Shown: piece after piece, positions 17,361-24,987 of the stretch
Layout: the number at the start of each line of letters is the position of its first letter
How positions within the stretch are numbered: the first letter of the stretch is position 1
Source of the DNA: DATLFP01 sp035540955
Lineage (GTDB): Bacteria; Actinomycetota; Acidimicrobiia; Acidimicrobiales; CADCSY01
Assembly: GCA_035540955.1 (NCBI GenBank)
Contig: DATLFP010000252.1
Coordinates: 72,783 to 136,782 of the forward strand
Direction: 5' to 3'
Length of the DNA: 64,000 bases
Notes under the pieces: generated by a model
Databases searched by the model: none
What the model saw: the letters and a program-made list of their open reading frames with translations, nothing else
Told to the model about the DNA's origin: nothing
Program-made: the position numbers and the translations under genes

Positions 17361-17656
17361 CGACCTTCGCCATCGTCGGCGACCTCATGGACCGGGCCCG
17401 GATCGACGAGGCGATCCTCGACGTGCACCACACCACCGCCGGCCGGATCGGCGCGCTGGCCGGCCCCGACGACCTGATCCTCGTCGACCTGCGGCGGCTC
17501 GGCGAGCAGGTCAAGCTGGCGGTCGCCACCGGCGCCCGCGTCGTCGGCTTCGCCCCCCACGTCGACGACGAGCTGCTGGCCGCCGGCCACGCCGCCGGAT
17601 GCGAGGTCCTGCCCCGGTCGCTCTTCTTCCGCCGGCTGGCCACCGGGAGCTTCTAG
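17357..17656 (+). CDS. Small receiver-like protein of unknown function
   Basis: 99 residues from the GTG at 17357. It alternates strands and helices (F-A-I-V-G-D-L-M-D, D-L-I-L-V-D-L, R-V-V-G-F-A-P-H-V-D-D-E-L, G-C-E-V-L-P-R-S-L-F-F), like a CheY fold lacking a phosphorylatable aspartate in its usual place. It is coupled to the preceding unknown gene. No function can be assigned. Confidence 0.6.
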   Translation: MTTFAIVGDLMDRARIDEAILDVHHTTAGRIGALAGPDDLILVDLRRLGEQVKLAVATGARVVGFAPHVDDELLAAGHAAGCEVLPRSLFFRRLATGSF

Positions 17657-17662
17657 CGACGG

Positions 17663-17689
17663 TTCACGACGAGGAAACAAGCACGAAAC
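17663..17689 (+). promoter_or_regulatory. GlnR-type box before amt
   Basis: TTCAC-N6-GAAAC-N6-GAAAC: three half-sites at exact 11-base steps (AC-N9-AC repeated). This is the actinobacterial GlnR consensus for nitrogen-limitation control. It lies 59 bases before the amt start and would couple the amt-glnK-glnD block to nitrogen supply. Confidence 0.7.
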
Positions 17690-17747
17690 ATCCCTCGGTC
17701 ATCCTCCCGTCAGGTTCCAGTCCAACCTCGATCCAGGGAGATCTCTC

Positions 17748-19043
17748 GTGCCCGAGCTCGACACTGGCAGCACTGCGTGGATGCTGATGGCCACCGCGCT
17801 GGTGCTGTTCATGACCCCCGGCCTCGCCTTCTTCTACGGGGGCATGGTCCGATCGAAGAACGTCCTCGGCATGCTGATGCAGAACTTCAGCGCCATGGGC
17901 CTGATGGGCGTCCTCTGGGTGCTCGTAGCGTTCTCCATCGCCTTCGGCGGTGACGGGTCGCTCTTCGGCAACCTCGACCACATCGGCTTCAAGGACGTCG
18001 GCCCCGAGGGCGACGGGATTCCCTTCATCCTCTTCGCAGCGTTCCAGATGACCTTCGCGATCATCACCCCGGCGCTGATCACCGGCGCCACCGCCGACCG
18101 CTTCAAGTACAGCGCCTACATGTGGTTCATCGGCCTCTGGCTGGTGCTCGTGTATGCCCCGGTGGCGCACTGGGTGTGGGCGGCCGGCGGTTGGATCTTC
18201 GAGTACGGCGCCCTCGACTTCGCCGGTGGCGCCGTGGTGCACATCAACGCCGGCGCCGCCGCGCTCGCCGCCGTGATCGTGCTCGGCGCCCGCCGGGGCT
18301 ACGGCAAGGAGCCGATGCCCCCGCACAGCCTTCCCTTCACCGTGCTCGGCACCGGGATCCTGTGGTTCGGCTGGACGGGCTTCAACGCCGGTTCGGCGCT
18401 CGCCGCCGACGGGCTCGCCGCGCAGGCACTGATGAACACCTTCGTCGCCGCGTCGGCCGCCCTCCTCGGCTGGGTCGTGGTCGAGCGGCTGAAGGACGGC
18501 CACCCGACCACCCTGGGCGCGGCGTCAGGCGCGGTCGCCGGTCTGGTCGCCATCACCCCGTGCGCCGGGTTCGTCGGGACCATGCCCGCCATGATCATCG
18601 GCTTCGTCGCCGGCGGCGTGTGCTTCCTCGCCATCGCCATCAAGCGGGCGGCGAAGCTCGACGACTCGCTCGACGTCATCGCCGTCCACCTCGTCGGCGG
18701 CCTGATCGGCTCGATCCTGCTCGGGCTCTTCGCCGATCCCGCGGTGAACGGTGCGGTGAGCGACCCCGGCCTGTTCATCGCCGGTGGCGGCGCCGCCCTG
18801 CTCGTCAAGCAGGTGGTGGCCAGCGGAGCGGTGCTGGTGTTCTCCTTCGTGGCGTCGTTCATCCTGATGAAGGCGATCGACCTGGTGATCGGGGTCCGCG
18901 TCACCCCCGAGCAGGAGATGGAGGGCCTCGACTCCAGCCTGCACGCCGAGGCCGCCTACTCGATGGGCGACATCGCCGCCGGCCTCGGCTCGGTGGCGCA
19001 CGCGCAGACCGCGACCGCTCACCAGCCGGCATCGACGAGCTGA
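17748..19043 (+). CDS. amt: Ammonium transporter Amt
   Basis: 431 residues, GTG behind AGGGAGA. About 11 membrane helices. Family motifs: D-T-G-S-T-A-W-M-L-M-A-T-A-L-V-L-F-M-T at the start, F-Y-G-G-M-V-R-S-K-N near residues 26-35, G-W-T-G-F-N-A-G-S near 206-214 and H-L-V-G-G at about 309. It conducts ammonium and is normally shut by the PII protein GlnK, which is encoded downstream. The C-terminal tail, G-L-D-S-S-L-H-A-E-A-A-Y, is the conserved PII-contact region. Expression is likely controlled by the box at 17663-17689. Confidence 0.95.
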   Translation: MPELDTGSTAWMLMATALVLFMTPGLAFFYGGMVRSKNVLGMLMQNFSAMGLMGVLWVLVAFSIAFGGDGSLFGNLDHIGFKDVGPEGDGIPFILFAAFQMTFAIITPALITGATADRFKYSAYMWFIGLWLVLVYAPVAHWVWAAGGWIFEYGALDFAGGAVVHINAGAAALAAVIVLGARRGYGKEPMPPHSLPFTVLGTGILWFGWTGFNAGSALAADGLAAQALMNTFVAASAALLGWVVVERLKDGHPTTLGAASGAVAGLVAITPCAGFVGTMPAMIIGFVAGGVCFLAIAIKRAAKLDDSLDVIAVHLVGGLIGSILLGLFADPAVNGAVSDPGLFIAGGGAALLVKQVVASGAVLVFSFVASFILMKAIDLVIGVRVTPEQEMEGLDSSLHAEAAYSMGDIAAGLGSVAHAQTATAHQPASTS

Positions 19044-19059
19044 ACCTCACCGAACGGGA

Positions 19060-19251
19060 TCACGACGGGGGAGGCTCCGCCTCCCCCGTCTCCCACCCGG
19101 TGGCCGAGATCGAACGTGGCTCGAAGAACAGGCAGTGCTCGGGGCAGGCGAACGGCGCCTCCTCGCTGGCGCCCAGCCGGCACCGCTGCACGGTGTCGCC
19201 GCCGGGCATCGATCGGGTCGAGTAGTGGCGGCAGTCGGCACGGACCGGCAT
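19060..19251 (-). CDS. Small four-cysteine protein, conserved in actinomycetes
   Basis: 63 residues. Cysteines at 7, 24, 36 and 40 in R-A-D-C-R-H-Y, Q-R-C-R-L and F-A-C-P-E-H-C-L-F-F-E-P could form one zinc or iron-sulfur site. I recall short actinobacterial proteins with the same R-A-D-C-R-H-Y...C-P-x-x-C-x-F-F-E layout, with no known role. It is convergent to amt and divergent from the oxidoreductase. Confidence 0.55.
   Translation of the reverse strand: MPVRADCRHYSTRSMPGGDTVQRCRLGASEEAPFACPEHCLFFEPRSISATGWETGEAEPPPS
19064..19090. terminator. Hairpin after amt
   Basis: A perfect 12-base stem, GACGGGGGAGGC against GCCTCCCCCGTC, with a TCC loop, 20 bases past the amt stop. It overlaps the last codons of the convergent small cysteine protein gene. 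Because it separates amt from glnK, the latter probably has its own promoter or depends on read-through. Confidence 0.7.
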
Positions 19252-19279
19252 CCCGCCAGTATCCCCCTAACGTTCACTC

Positions 19280-20638
19280 GTGGCAGAGCGGCTCGTCGTC
19301 ATCGGTGGGGATGCGGCCGGCATGACCACCGCCACGCAGGCCCGGCGGCTGCGTCCCGACCTCGACATCGTGGCCATCGAGCGCGGCACCCGCACGAGCT
19401 ACAGCGCCTGCGGGATCCCGTTCCTCGTCGGCGGGGAGGTCGGCAGCGTCGACGATCTGGTGGTGCGCACGCCGCAGCAGCTGCGCGAGCAGCACCGGAT
19501 CGACGTCCGGATCCGGCACGAGGCGATGGCCGTCGACGTCGACGCTCGCGAGGTCGAGGTGCGTGATCACGAGCACGGCCGGACCTTCCGCCTCGGCTTC
19601 GACCACCTGCTGCTCGGCATGGGCGCCTCGCCCCACCGGCCGTCGGCGATCGACGGGATCGACCGGTCGAACGTCTACGGCGTCCAGACCCTCGAGGATG
19701 GCGAGCGGCTGCTGGCCGTCGCCGAGCGTGGTGAGTGCGGCAACGTGGTCGTGATCGGTGGCGGCTACGTCGGGCTCGAGATGGCGGAGGCCTTCCTCCG
19801 CCGCGGGTGCACCGTCACCGTCATCGAGGGCAAGCCCGAGGTCATGGACACCCTCGACCCCGACATGGGACGCCTGGTGAGCGACGCCATGCGCCGTCAC
19901 GGGATCGACGTGCGCTGCGGCAGTCGGGTCCGGTCGATCGCCGACGGCGTCGTGGTGGTGGGCGACGGCGAGGGCATCCCCGCCGACCTCGTGGTGCTCG
20001 GCCTGGGGACCTCGCCCAACGTGGCGCTGGCCGCCGACGCCGGGATCGAGATCGGCCCGTCGGGCGCGATCGCCGTCGACCGCCGCCAGGAGACGAGCGT
20101 CGAGGGGGTGTGGGCGGCGGGCGACTGCTGCGAGTCCCACCACCTCGTCGCCGACTGCAAGGTCCACATCGCGCTCGGCACCCACGCCAACAAGCAGGCG
20201 CGGGTGGCGGGCACGAACATCGGCGGCGGCTACGCCACCTTCCCCGGCGTGGTCGGCACCGCGGTCACGAAGGTCTGCGACACCGAGGTCGCCCGGACCG
20301 GTCTCGACGAGCGGGAGGCGGCCGCGTCGGGCTTCGAGTTCCACGTCGCCCGCATCGAGTCCACCACGCGGGCGGGGTACTTCCCCGGCACCAAGCCCCT
20401 CACCGTGAAGCTCCTCGCCGAGCGGCGCAGCGGGCGCGTGCTCGGGGGCCAGATCGTCGGTCAGGAGGGTGCGGCGAAGCGCATCGACGTGATCGCCACC
20501 GTCCTGCATGCCGGGTTCGACGCCGAGCAGATGACGGCGCTCGACCTGTCGTACGCGCCGCCGTTCGCGCCGGTGTGGGACCCGGTGCTCGTCGCCGCCC
20601 GCAAGGCTGCGAGCCTCGTCGCCGAGGGGACACCATGA
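19280..20638 (+). CDS. FAD-dependent pyridine nucleotide-disulfide oxidoreductase (CoA-disulfide reductase/NADH oxidase-like)
   Basis: 452 residues, GTG start. The FAD-binding start V-V-I-G-G-D-A-A-G-M at 6-15 and a single redox cysteine, C44 in S-Y-S-A-C-G-I-P-F, match CoA-disulfide reductases and NADH oxidases (Cys43-type). A second Rossmann motif, V-V-V-I-G-G-G-Y-V-G-L-E-M-A, binds NAD(P)H; G-V-W-A-A-G-D-C and a C-terminal dimer domain follow. Its stop overlaps the glnK ATG, so it is part of the nitrogen block; the reason for the pairing is unclear. Confidence 0.85.
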   Translation: MAERLVVIGGDAAGMTTATQARRLRPDLDIVAIERGTRTSYSACGIPFLVGGEVGSVDDLVVRTPQQLREQHRIDVRIRHEAMAVDVDAREVEVRDHEHGRTFRLGFDHLLLGMGASPHRPSAIDGIDRSNVYGVQTLEDGERLLAVAERGECGNVVVIGGGYVGLEMAEAFLRRGCTVTVIEGKPEVMDTLDPDMGRLVSDAMRRHGIDVRCGSRVRSIADGVVVVGDGEGIPADLVVLGLGTSPNVALAADAGIEIGPSGAIAVDRRQETSVEGVWAAGDCCESHHLVADCKVHIALGTHANKQARVAGTNIGGGYATFPGVVGTAVTKVCDTEVARTGLDEREAAASGFEFHVARIESTTRAGYFPGTKPLTVKLLAERRSGRVLGGQIVGQEGAAKRIDVIATVLHAGFDAEQMTALDLSYAPPFAPVWDPVLVAARKAASLVAEGTP

Positions 20639-20973
20639 AGGTGGTCACCGCGATCATCAAGCCGCACATGCTCGAGGACGTGAAGAACGCGCTCTCGCAG
20701 TACGGCGTGAAGGGGCTCACCGTCACCGAAGCCACGGGCTACGGCCGGCAGAAGGGCAAGACCGAGGTGTACCGGGGGACCGAGTACACGATCGACCTCC
20801 TCCCCAAGACCCGCATCGAGGTGCTGTGCGACGGCTACGACGCCGAGGACATCGCGCAGGTGATCCTCACGTCGGCGCGCACCGGGCGCATCGGCGACGG
20901 CAAGGTCTGGATCACTGCCGTCGACCGCATCTACCGGATCCGCACCGGTGAGACCGACGACGAAGCCCTCTGA
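20635..20973 (+). CDS. glnK: PII nitrogen regulatory protein GlnK
   Basis: 112 residues. Starts M-K-V-V-T-A-I-I-K-P. The T-loop G-Y-G-R-Q-K-G-K-T-E-V-Y-R-G-T-E-Y51 keeps the tyrosine modified by GlnD. The C-terminal signature V-I-L-T-S-A-R-T-G-R-I-G-D-G-K-V-W and I-Y-R-I-R-T-G-E complete the trimeric fold. It senses ATP, ADP and 2-oxoglutarate and blocks the Amt channel. It overlaps the oxidoreductase stop (ATGA) and the glnD start. Confidence 0.95.
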   Translation: MKVVTAIIKPHMLEDVKNALSQYGVKGLTVTEATGYGRQKGKTEVYRGTEYTIDLLPKTRIEVLCDGYDAEDIAQVILTSARTGRIGDGKVWITAVDRIYRIRTGETDDEAL

Positions 20974-23260
20974 CGCGCTGCTGGCCGAGCGGCACGCGGT
21001 GGCCGCCGACCGCTCGCGGGGCGGCCGCGCGCTGTGCCGAGCGCTCTCGGACGCCACCGACACGTGGCTGGGTTCTCTCCTCGACGACGCCACCGGCGAC
21101 ACGGCCGGGCTCGCGGTGGTCGCCACGGGGGGCTACGGGCGGGCCGAGCTGGCGCCTGGCAGCGACATCGACGCCTGGCTGATCCACGACGGTCGCGCCG
21201 ACGTGAGCCAGGTCGCCGAACGGCTCTGGTATCCGGTGTGGGACAGCGGGCTGAAGCTCGGGCATGCGGTGCGAACACCCAAGCAGGTGCTGGCGTTGGC
21301 GGCCGAGGACCTCGACACCGCCACCGCCTCGCTCAGCCTCCGCTTCGTCGCCGGCGACCCCTCGGTGGTCGACGGGCTCGCCGAGCGGGCGCTGCAGCAG
21401 TGGCAGAAGCGCAACGGGCGATGGCTGGGGGAGCTGGCCGACCGGATCCGGTTGCGGCACGCCCGCCACGGCGAGGTGGCGTTCCTCCTCGAGCCCGACA
21501 TCAAGGAAGGCCACGGTGGCCTCCGCGATGTCCACGCCCTCCGGTGGGCGCAGCTGGCGCGACCGCTGCTGCAGGAGGGCGACGACGAGGCCCTCACGGC
21601 GGCCGAGACCGTCCTGCTCGACGTGCGGGTCGCCCTCCACCGTGTCGTCGACGGCCCGAGCGACCTGCTGGTGCTCGACCGCCAGGACGAGGTGGCTGAC
21701 GTCCTGGGGGTCGCCGACGCCGACGTGCTGATGAAGGAGGTGTCGACGGCGGCCCGCACCATCGCCTGGATCGACGACGAGGCGTGGCACCGGACCGGCT
21801 CGACCGTGCGAGGGCCCCGCAGCTGGGCGCTGCGCCGCGATCGGCCGATCGGCCGGAACCTCCTGCTCCGCGAGAACGAGGTGCACCTCGCGCTCCATGC
21901 CGACCCGGCGCTCGACCCGGTGCTCGTGCTGCGCGCCGCGGCGGTCGCGGCGCGGGCCGGGTCGCGGATCGACCGGACGTCGCTCGACCGCCTCGCCGCG
22001 GCCGCGCCGCACCTGGGCGATCCGTGGCCCGAAGGCGCGCGGGAGGCGCTCGTCGACCTCCTGGGCGCCGGCCGGGCTGCGATCCCCATCCTCGAAGCGC
22101 TCGACCAGCGCCGGCTGCTCGAGCGCGTGCTCCCCGAGTGGTCGGCGGTCCGGGGCTTGCCGCAGCGCAACCCGCTGCACCGCTTCACCGTCGACCGGCA
22201 TCTCAACGAGGCGGCCGCCAACGCCGCCGATCTCGCCCACGAGGTCGCTCGTCCCGACCTGCTCCTGCTCGGCACGTGGCTGCACGACATCGGCAAGGGC
22301 TTCCCCGGCGACCACACCGACGCCGGCGTCGAGCTGATCGCGCGGCTGGGACCCCGCATGGGACTGCCGCCCGACGACGTCGACGTGCTCGTGGCGATGT
22401 GCCGGCTCCATCTGCTGCTGCCCGATGTCGCCACCCGGCGCGACCTGTCCGACGACGACGTGATCTCCGGGGTCGCCGAGCAGGTCGGCGACATCGAGAC
22501 CCTCGAGCTGCTGGCCGCCCTCACCGAGGCCGACTCGATCGCCACCGGACCGGCGGCGTGGAGCCCGTGGAAGGCCGAGCTCGTGAACCAGCTCGTCACC
22601 CGCGTCGCGCACGTCCTGCGGGGCGGCGACGCCGCCGAGGTGACGGGGGACGGCTTCCCCGACGACGAGGTCCTCCAGCTGATGCGGTCGGGCGCCTCGC
22701 TGGTGCGCCTCGACGAGTCGGTGCTGCTCGTGGTGGCGGCCGATCGCCCGGGCGTGTTCAGCCGCGTGGCGGGCACGCTCGCGCTGAAGGGGCTCACCGT
22801 CCTGGCCGCCGACGCGTTCAGCGACGAGGGCATGGCCGCGTCGAGGTTCCGGATCGACCCCGGCGGCGTCGCCATCGACTGGGACGAGGTGGCGAGCGAC
22901 ATCACCCGCGCCATCGACGGGCGCATCGCCATCGAGGCCCGCCTCGTGGCACGCGCCGCCCGCCGCCGGCCCCGCAGCGGCGTGCTCGAAGTCGAGCCGA
23001 GCGTGCGGTTCGACAACCACGCGTCGGCGATGTCGACGGTGGTGGAGGTCCGGTGCGAGGACCGCGTCGGCGCGCTCTACCGGATCACTCGCGCTTTCGC
23101 CGACCTCGACCTCGACATCCGCACCGCGAAGATCACGACCCTGGGCCACGAGATCTTCGACGCGTTCTACGTGCGGACCTCGACCGGCGCGAAGCTCACC
23201 GATCGCGAGCACCTCCGGGAGGTGGAGCGAGCCGTGCTCCACCAGCTCTCGCTGTCGTGA
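20948..23260 (+). CDS. glnD: PII uridylyl/adenylyltransferase GlnD
   Basis: 770 residues, shorter than enteric GlnD (about 890). Nucleotidyltransferase motif G-G-Y-G-R-A-E-L-A-P-G-S-D73-I-D75; HD phosphohydrolase motif W-L-H446-D447-I-G-K-G; two C-terminal ACT domains (from about residues 593 and 696: A-D-R-P-G-V-F-S-R-V-A-G and E-D-R-V-G-A-L-Y-R-I-T-R). It adds and removes the nucleotide on the GlnK tyrosine in response to glutamine. In actinomycetes the added group is AMP. The GTG at 20948 lies 26 bases inside glnK, implying coupling. Confidence 0.93.
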   Translation: MRPTTKPSDALLAERHAVAADRSRGGRALCRALSDATDTWLGSLLDDATGDTAGLAVVATGGYGRAELAPGSDIDAWLIHDGRADVSQVAERLWYPVWDSGLKLGHAVRTPKQVLALAAEDLDTATASLSLRFVAGDPSVVDGLAERALQQWQKRNGRWLGELADRIRLRHARHGEVAFLLEPDIKEGHGGLRDVHALRWAQLARPLLQEGDDEALTAAETVLLDVRVALHRVVDGPSDLLVLDRQDEVADVLGVADADVLMKEVSTAARTIAWIDDEAWHRTGSTVRGPRSWALRRDRPIGRNLLLRENEVHLALHADPALDPVLVLRAAAVAARAGSRIDRTSLDRLAAAAPHLGDPWPEGAREALVDLLGAGRAAIPILEALDQRRLLERVLPEWSAVRGLPQRNPLHRFTVDRHLNEAAANAADLAHEVARPDLLLLGTWLHDIGKGFPGDHTDAGVELIARLGPRMGLPPDDVDVLVAMCRLHLLLPDVATRRDLSDDDVISGVAEQVGDIETLELLAALTEADSIATGPAAWSPWKAELVNQLVTRVAHVLRGGDAAEVTGDGFPDDEVLQLMRSGASLVRLDESVLLVVAADRPGVFSRVAGTLALKGLTVLAADAFSDEGMAASRFRIDPGGVAIDWDEVASDITRAIDGRIAIEARLVARAARRRPRSGVLEVEPSVRFDNHASAMSTVVEVRCEDRVGALYRITRAFADLDLDIRTAKITTLGHEIFDAFYVRTSTGAKLTDREHLREVERAVLHQLSLS

Positions 23261-23784
23261 CCGCGGCGCACCGTGCCACGGTCGACGTGCGCCCGCTGCG
23301 CGACGACGACGGGCCCTGGAAGGCCGCAACGCTCCGGTCGGGTTGGGGCTCGACGGCGGTGGCCCGCCGCGGCGAGCTGATCGACGCGTTGCCGCTCGAC
23401 GGCTTCGCCGCCCTCCTGGCGGGCGAGCCCGCCGGGCTCCTGACCTACCGGTTCGGCGCCGGCGAGCTGGAGGTCGTCACGATCCAGGCCGAGCCGAGCG
23501 GCGTCGGCGTCGGTCGGGCGCTCATGGACGCCGCCGCAGACGCCGGCGAGCGCCTGGGCGCCGGGCGCATCTGGCTGGTCACGACCAACAACAACGTCCG
23601 TGCCCTCGCCTTCTACCAGCGGTGGGGGATGGACCTGGTCGCGCTCGATCGATTCGGGGTCGAGCGCTCTCGCGCCGTGAAGCCGGGGATCCCCGCCGTG
23701 GACGCCGACGGCATCCCCATCCGGCACGAGATCGAGCTCGAGCGCCGCCTGCCGCGGGCCGGGGCCTTAGATTCGATCCCGTGA
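23257..23784 (+). CDS. GNAT family N-acetyltransferase
   Basis: 175 residues from the GTG overlapping the glnD stop. The acetyl-CoA site reads I-Q-A-E-P-S-G-V-G-V-G-R-A-L-M-D-A-A; W-L-V-T-T-N-N-N-V-R-A-L-A-F-Y-Q-R-W-G-M is the usual C-terminal GNAT strand-helix. It carries an atypical tail of about 45 residues after the domain. Substrate unknown. Confidence 0.8.
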   Translation: MTAAHRATVDVRPLRDDDGPWKAATLRSGWGSTAVARRGELIDALPLDGFAALLAGEPAGLLTYRFGAGELEVVTIQAEPSGVGVGRALMDAAADAGERLGAGRIWLVTTNNNVRALAFYQRWGMDLVALDRFGVERSRAVKPGIPAVDADGIPIRHEIELERRLPRAGALDSIP

Positions 23785-24461
23785 GCGCCGAGCGACCGAT
23801 CACCGCCGAGGACGTGGTCCGCTGGAGCGAGACGCTCGCCGGCATCGCCCGCACCGGGCTCGGCTTCACCGAGAGCCGGTACGAGCAGGAGCGGTTCGAG
23901 GAGATCCTCAAGGTTGCCGGCGACATGCGCGTGGCGGCCGGGAGCCGCTTCGACGCCGAGGAGCTCGTCGACGAGTGGATGAAGAACGCCGGTCTCGGCG
24001 TCGCCGGCTACGTGACCCCGAAGATCGCCGTCGGGGCCGTCGTCGGCGACGACCAGGGGCGCATCCTGCTCGTCCAGCGGGCCGATTCCGGGGTCTGGCT
24101 CTACCCGACCGGCTGGGCCGACATCGGGTACAGCCCGGCGGAGGTCGTCGTGAAGGAGGTGCAGGAGGAGACCGGCATCTCGTGCCGGCCCACGCGGCTG
24201 ATCGCGGTGCTCGACGGCATGCGCATGGGCTTCACCCGCATCCCGCTGTACTCGCTCGTGTTCCACTGCGAGGCCTTGGGCGGCGACCTCGAGCCCCACC
24301 CGCTGGAGTGCGCGGATGTCGGCTGGTTCGCCGAGGACGACCTGCCGCAGCCGCTCGCCGGCTTCGAGCGGTGGGGGGACCACGCCTTCGCCGCCATCCG
24401 CGGCGAGCCCGTCGAGGTCCAGTTCGATCACCCGCGCGACGAGGTCTGGCGCACAGGCTGA
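23781..24461 (+). CDS. NUDIX hydrolase with N-terminal extension
   Basis: 226 residues, GTG overlapping the preceding stop. Residues 1-75 form a helical N-terminal domain (E-R-F-E-E-I-L-K-V-A...E-E-L-V-D-E-W), as in the Nudix_hydro_N group. The Nudix box lies at about 111-133 (G-W-A-D-I-G-Y-S-P-A-E, then K-E-V-Q-E-E-T-G-I), with lysine in place of the usual arginine before E-V-x-E-E. Acidic metal ligands are intact. Probable substrates are nucleoside diphosphate-linked compounds. Confidence 0.82.
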   Translation: MSAERPITAEDVVRWSETLAGIARTGLGFTESRYEQERFEEILKVAGDMRVAAGSRFDAEELVDEWMKNAGLGVAGYVTPKIAVGAVVGDDQGRILLVQRADSGVWLYPTGWADIGYSPAEVVVKEVQEETGISCRPTRLIAVLDGMRMGFTRIPLYSLVFHCEALGGDLEPHPLECADVGWFAEDDLPQPLAGFERWGDHAFAAIRGEPVEVQFDHPRDEVWRTG

Positions 24462-24475
24462 CGGTGGCGCGCCCC

Positions 24476-24967
24476 TCAGGTCTCGAGCTGGTCGAGGAGG
24501 GCGTTGACGATCGAGATGCGGCCCCCCGCCGCTTCCCACGCGTCGCCGATGGCGGTGTGGTCGACGAGCCCGAACGCGTCGGGGGCGACGCCGAGGGCGT
24601 CGGTGACGGCGGCCGCCAGGGTGGCGGGCTCCACCTCCTCGTCGTGCGCGGGGAAGGCCTCGAGGCCGTCCCACAGCGACTCGGCCGCGGTCATCGGCTC
24701 CTCGCCGGTGGCGAGGGCGAGGGCGACGGAGGGGAAGAGGTCATAGGCGGTCACCGCCGGGGGTCGCTCGAAGCCCGCCACCGGGTGCAGCCGCCACTCG
24801 AGCGTGACGCCGCCGGGGCCGTCGTCGCGGATCCACACCTGGGAGCCGTTCATGTAGGCGTCGACCGGCTCGCCGAAGCGCTCGTCGAGGGCCACGACGA
24901 CCTCGGGGCGCAATCGCCACACGCAGGTGGGCACGAGCCGGGCGGGTCCCCCCGCGGTGGTGGCCAT
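24476..24967 (-). CDS. Conserved protein of unknown function
   Basis: 163 residues from the ATG at 24967. Visible: R-P-E-V-V-V-A-L-D-E-R-F-G-E-P-V-D-A-Y-M-N-G-S-Q-V-W, then L-E-W-R-L-H-P-V-A-G-F and an acidic helical C-terminal half. It has no signal or membrane segment. It is divergent from the peptidase gene with only 20 bases between starts, so the promoters must overlap the coding regions or give leaderless messages. Function not recognised. Confidence 0.55.
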   Translation of the reverse strand: MATTAGGPARLVPTCVWRLRPEVVVALDERFGEPVDAYMNGSQVWIRDDGPGGVTLEWRLHPVAGFERPPAVTAYDLFPSVALALATGEEPMTAAESLWDGLEAFPAHDEEVEPATLAAAVTDALGVAPDAFGLVDHTAIGDAWEAAGGRISIVNALLDQLET

Positions 24968-24987
24968 CGCCGGGGCACAGTAGGGCG

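Noticed and set aside
20912..23329. Long open frame on the minus strand opposite glnD
   Set aside because: It is a GC-driven shadow: no start signal, no family motif, biased composition, while the plus strand encodes complete GlnD domains.
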